Source: Sva-07 sp035527095 (GTDB lineage: Bacteria > Actinomycetota > Acidimicrobiia > Acidimicrobiales > Ilumatobacteraceae). From it: 25,051 nt of DNA. The stretch spans positions 1 through 25,051 of the forward strand of contig DATLBC010000098.1 in NCBI GenBank assembly GCA_035527095.1, in the 5' to 3' direction. Positions 22,540 through 25,051 of this stretch are shown here, piece after piece. The number at the start of each line of letters is the position of its first letter. The first letter of the stretch is position 1. Position numbers and translations under genes: made by a program. The notes under the pieces are model-generated. The model saw nothing but the letters and a program-made list of their open reading frames with translations. It was not told where the DNA came from and did not search any database.

Positions 22540-23526
22540 GTGTCCGATCTGTCAAGGCTCGTCGACGAGCTGTTTCAGCGACCCGCGGAACAAGGCGTGA
22601 CCCTCGCGCTGGTCGTCCGTCACCGCGGCGACGTCGTCGTCGAGCGCTACGGAATCCAACCCGAGAACATCTTCCAGCCTGAGATCGAGATCACCGCAGA
22701 GTCGACCCTGACGTCGTGGAGCATGGCCAAGTCGATCACGCAGGCGGCCGTCGGAATCTTGGTCGGCGACGGTGTGCTCGACATCGAGGCGCCCGCGCCG
22801 GTACCCGAATGGTCGGGCTCACCGAAGGCCGAGATCACCACGCTGCAGCTCCTCGAGATGCGTTCGGGATTGCGATTCGTCGAGGACTATGTCGACGACG
22901 AGATATCGCACTGCATCGAGATGTTGTACGGCGAGAGTGGGCCGAGTCACGCCGCGTACGCCGCTGCGTTGCCGCTCGATCACCGACCCGGAACGTTCTA
23001 CAGCTACTCCTCGGGTACGACGAACATCATCGCTCGGATCATCGGCGACATCGTGACCGGTGGTCCCGGAGGCGACCCGCAAGCTCGGCGCGAGGCGGTC
23101 GAAACGTTCCTCAGCGAGCGGCTCTTCGGTCCCGTCGGCATGGCCTCCGCGGTTCCCGAGTTCGACGACGCAGGCGATTTCGTTGGTTCGTCCTACGTGT
23201 ACGCGACGGCCCATGATTTCGCCGCGTTCGGTGAGCTGTATCGCCACGACGGTGTGACCGAGGCGCGCGAGCGGATACTTCCGATGGGCTGGGTCGACCA
23301 CGCACGTACCCCGATCTCGCACGACGACGAGAACGGCTGTGACTACGGTCGACATTGGTGGATGTGGCCGCAGATCCCGGGGAGCCTCGCGTGCCACGGC
23401 CACGAAGGCCAGTACATCGTCGTGGTCCCCGATCGCGAACTCGTCATCGTTCATCTCGGCAAGACCGACACCGAGGCCGCGCCCCAACTGCGGGCCCGGC
23501 TGCGACAGATGGTCGCGGTCGTCTGA
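22540..23526 (+). CDS. Beta-lactamase-fold serine hydrolase (class C / 6-aminohexanoate-dimer-hydrolase type)
   Basis: The 328-residue protein has the serine hydrolase triad of motifs: Ser61-x-x-Lys64 (WSMAKS), Tyr156-Ser-Ser (FYSYSSGTTN, in place of the usual Tyr-x-Asn) and HGHEGQ near the C-terminus as the HxG motif. Related enzymes act as esterases, amidases or DD-peptidases; the substrate is unknown. There is no signal peptide, so it is probably cytoplasmic, which argues against a role as a secreted beta-lactamase. GTG 22540 is 10 bases after the ATPase stop and is chosen because upstream codons overlap the ATPase gene. It belongs to the Get3-like operon by spacing. Confidence 0.85.
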   Translation: MSDLSRLVDELFQRPAEQGVTLALVVRHRGDVVVERYGIQPENIFQPEIEITAESTLTSWSMAKSITQAAVGILVGDGVLDIEAPAPVPEWSGSPKAEITTLQLLEMRSGLRFVEDYVDDEISHCIEMLYGESGPSHAAYAAALPLDHRPGTFYSYSSGTTNIIARIIGDIVTGGPGGDPQARREAVETFLSERLFGPVGMASAVPEFDDAGDFVGSSYVYATAHDFAAFGELYRHDGVTEARERILPMGWVDHARTPISHDDENGCDYGRHWWMWPQIPGSLACHGHEGQYIVVVPDRELVIVHLGKTDTEAAPQLRARLRQMVAVV

Positions 23527-23540
23527 CCCATGCGAGATCG

Positions 23541-24869
23541 GTGTCGACGGTGAGCGAGGACCAACAGGATTCGGCCGAGGTCGCGGCAGGTCGGGGGCTC
23601 GACGATGTCGACGACGATCTGACCCACGAGATGGATCGCGACGTTCTGCCGACCGGGGAGCTTCCGGCGCTGATCCGCGACGAGAATGCACCGCGCCGAC
23701 GAATGCGCCCGATCCGCTTCACGATCAAGGTGCTGTTGCTGATCGTGATCGCCGTGTTCCTGCTCCCGGGGGTGCTCAGCGGCTTCCGTCAGGCACTCGA
23801 AACCGTGCGCGACGTGAACCCCGGACTGCTGCTCGCCGGGTTCGTCCTGCAGATACTTGCGTTGATGGCGTACTCGCTGCTCACGCGAGCCACGCTCGGA
23901 ACGGCTGGTCGACGACTGTCGCTGGCGCGGATCTTTCGGATCCAGTTGAGCACCAAGGCATTGTCGAACATCGTGCCCGGCGGCAATGCGGCGAGTTCAG
24001 CGCTCGGCTACCGGCTGATGACCCTGTCGGGCATCAGTGGTCCCGACGCCGGATTCGCCCTGGCGACGGCGGGGATCGGGTCAGCGGTCGTCTTGAACAT
24101 CATCTTCTGGACAGGCCTCACGATGTCGATTCCGTTCCGTGGCGTCAACGAGGGCTACGCCCTCGCGGCTCTGCTCGGCATCATCATCATGGGTCTCGCA
24201 GCAGCGCTCGTCGTCGGGGTGATGGACGGGTCCGGCCGAGCCGAACGGCTCGTGCGGTGGATCGCCCGCAAGATTCACCTCGACGAGGACCGGTTCGCCG
24301 CCGTGCTCCACCAGGTCGGCGAGCGCCTCGAGGAGCTCATCAGCGACCGCCAACTGCTCTGGCGGGTGGTGTTCTGGGCGACCGCGAATTGGCTCCTCGA
24401 TGCCGCATCGCTCTGGGTGTTCCTGCGGGCCTACGGGGTAACGCTTCCCGTCGATGCGCTGCTCGTTGCGTTCGGATTGGCGAACGTGCTCGCCGCGATC
24501 CCGATCCTTCCCGGGGGACTTGGTGTGGTCGAGGCAACGTACCTCACCGCCTTCGTCGGCTTCGGCGTTCCCCGCCGGGTCGCCGCGCCCGCTATCGCCA
24601 CATACCGGTCGGCGCAGTACCTGATGCCCATCGCGATCGGAGCGATCGCCTATGCCTCGCTACGGGTCGGACCGTGGAAGATCGAGAAACGCGATCGTCT
24701 CGTCGGCCTGCGTGATCTCGCCCGTGCCGAATCTGCTCGGGGTGAGAGCAAGATCGACTTCGCATTGCGATTCGGCGGCAAGCGACCCGTCGCCGATCCG
24801 GAGTCGGATCCCGCGCTCGCGCTCACACTGCGCCCGGATCCCGACGACGATGAGGAACGCGACGACTGA
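23541..24869 (+). CDS. UPF0104 / lysylphosphatidylglycerol-synthase-type flippase-like membrane protein
   Basis: The 442-residue protein has an acidic N-terminal tail of about 50 residues, then RRRMRPIRFTIKVLLLIVIA entering the first of about eight membrane helices. The family motif ILPGGLGVVEATYLTAFVGF lies near the C-terminal end, and VPGGNAASSALGYR in the middle. The C-terminal tail is polar and acidic (DPDDDEERDD). The UPF0104 fold is shared with the MprF flippase domain, so lipid or lipid-linked substrate translocation is likely, without proof. Two GTG starts (23541 and 23550) are possible; 23541 lies 14 bases after the hydrolase stop. Unlike the paralogue at 4226-6598, it has no kinase-like domain. 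Confidence 0.88.
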   Translation: MSTVSEDQQDSAEVAAGRGLDDVDDDLTHEMDRDVLPTGELPALIRDENAPRRRMRPIRFTIKVLLLIVIAVFLLPGVLSGFRQALETVRDVNPGLLLAGFVLQILALMAYSLLTRATLGTAGRRLSLARIFRIQLSTKALSNIVPGGNAASSALGYRLMTLSGISGPDAGFALATAGIGSAVVLNIIFWTGLTMSIPFRGVNEGYALAALLGIIIMGLAAALVVGVMDGSGRAERLVRWIARKIHLDEDRFAAVLHQVGERLEELISDRQLLWRVVFWATANWLLDAASLWVFLRAYGVTLPVDALLVAFGLANVLAAIPILPGGLGVVEATYLTAFVGFGVPRRVAAPAIATYRSAQYLMPIAIGAIAYASLRVGPWKIEKRDRLVGLRDLARAESARGESKIDFALRFGGKRPVADPESDPALALTLRPDPDDDEERDD

Positions 24870-24877
24870 CGGCTTTC

Positions 24878-24891
24878 GCACACCTGTGTGC
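24878..24891. promoter_or_regulatory. Palindrome GCACAC-CT-GTGTGC upstream of the MaoC-family gene
   Basis: Perfect 6-bp arms flank two bases, ending 20 bases before ATG 24912 and between the usual -10 and -35 positions. It could be an operator for the hydratase gene or a weak terminator for the upstream operon. Confidence 0.45.
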
Positions 24892-24898
24892 ACAGCGA

Positions 24899-24904
24899 TA
24901 CCGT
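24899..24904 (+). promoter_or_regulatory. Candidate leaderless -10 box (TACCGT)
   Basis: TACCGT is followed by exactly 7 bases and ATG 24912, with no Shine-Dalgarno. The arrangement equals that of mcd. Confidence 0.45.
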
Positions 24905-24911
24905 CACGAAC

Positions 24912-25051
24912 ATGACAGTGCACGAACGCCCCTTCGGTCGGTACCTCGAGGACTTCACCCCCGGCGACGTCCTGCGCCATTGGCCCGGCAAGACGATCAC
25001 CGAGTACGACGACCACTTGTTCTGCATGATCACGATGAACCACCACCCGTT
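24912..25051 (+). CDS. mch: MaoC-fold dehydratase, likely mesaconyl-CoA hydratase, truncated by the window edge
   Basis: Only the first 46 codons are present: FGRYLEDFTPGDVLRHWPGK (8-27), TITEYDDHLFC and MITMNHHP. From memory, this N-terminus, with HWPGKT-x-TEYDDHLFC and TMNHHP, is that of actinobacterial MaoC-type mesaconyl-CoA hydratases. These hydrate mesaconyl-CoA to beta-methylmalyl-CoA after methylsuccinyl-CoA dehydrogenase. TMNHHP replaces the usual SGDxNP of R-hydratases. Finding it near the mcd-like gene at the left edge strengthens the ethylmalonyl-CoA pathway reading. A generic MaoC dehydratase remains possible since the catalytic core is off the window. Confidence 0.75.
   Translation, partial: MTVHERPFGRYLEDFTPGDVLRHWPGKTITEYDDHLFCMITMNHHP

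Noticed and set aside
1..25051. Search for CRISPR arrays, tRNA/rRNA genes, insertion sequences and riboswitches such as a B12 element before nrdA
   Set aside because: No regularly spaced repeats, cloverleaf or rRNA-like segment, transposase or B12-box pattern was found by eye; a covariance-model search could still find something small.

Overview
The window is high-GC DNA with dense coding, many GTG starts and several starts that look leaderless (a TANNNT -10 box about 7 bases before the start codon). With a Get3-like ATPase pair resembling mycobacterial Rv3679/Rv3680 and enzymes of the ethylmalonyl-CoA pathway at both edges, this points to an actinobacterium, possibly a marine Acidimicrobiia/Ilumatobacter-type organism. 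That lineage is an inference from gene content. I see no tRNA, rRNA, insertion sequence, phage gene or CRISPR array.

Left part (1-7650): a leftward methylsuccinyl-CoA dehydrogenase-like gene cut by the edge, a LOG-family phosphoribohydrolase, a small lipoprotein with a pilin-like tail, a secreted TAP-family alpha/beta hydrolase, a large membrane protein carrying a degenerate kinase domain and a flippase-like domain, and an unrecognised multi-pass membrane protein.

Middle (7780-12900): a leftward four-gene block of SHOCT-domain membrane protein, glutamate decarboxylase, six-helix membrane protein and CASTOR/POLLUX-type channel. The last three genes are tightly packed, suggesting decarboxylation of glutamate is tied to ion flux. 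A LURP-one-related gene diverges from this block. From 13050 to 17281 come a small hypothetical gene and a class Ia ribonucleotide reductase operon (nrdA-nrdB). That operon has a strong promoter and a pair of 16-bp palindromes exactly 32 bp apart, which fits tandem NrdR boxes.

Right part (17236-25051): a CaiB-type CoA-transferase whose 3' end overlaps nrdB antisense, a divergent HMG-CoA-lyase-family gene and a LysM lipoprotein. A rightward operon follows: two Get3/ArsA-like ATPases, a serine hydrolase and a flippase-like membrane protein. At the edge is the start of a MaoC-fold gene resembling mesaconyl-CoA hydratase.

The most notable observations are these: the two Get3-like ATPases have complementary losses of the two P-loop lysines, so a heterodimer could build only one complete nucleotide site; the decarboxylase-channel operon; the NrdR-box pair; the pseudokinase embedded in a membrane protein; and the palindromes at the promoters of both ethylmalonyl-CoA pathway genes.
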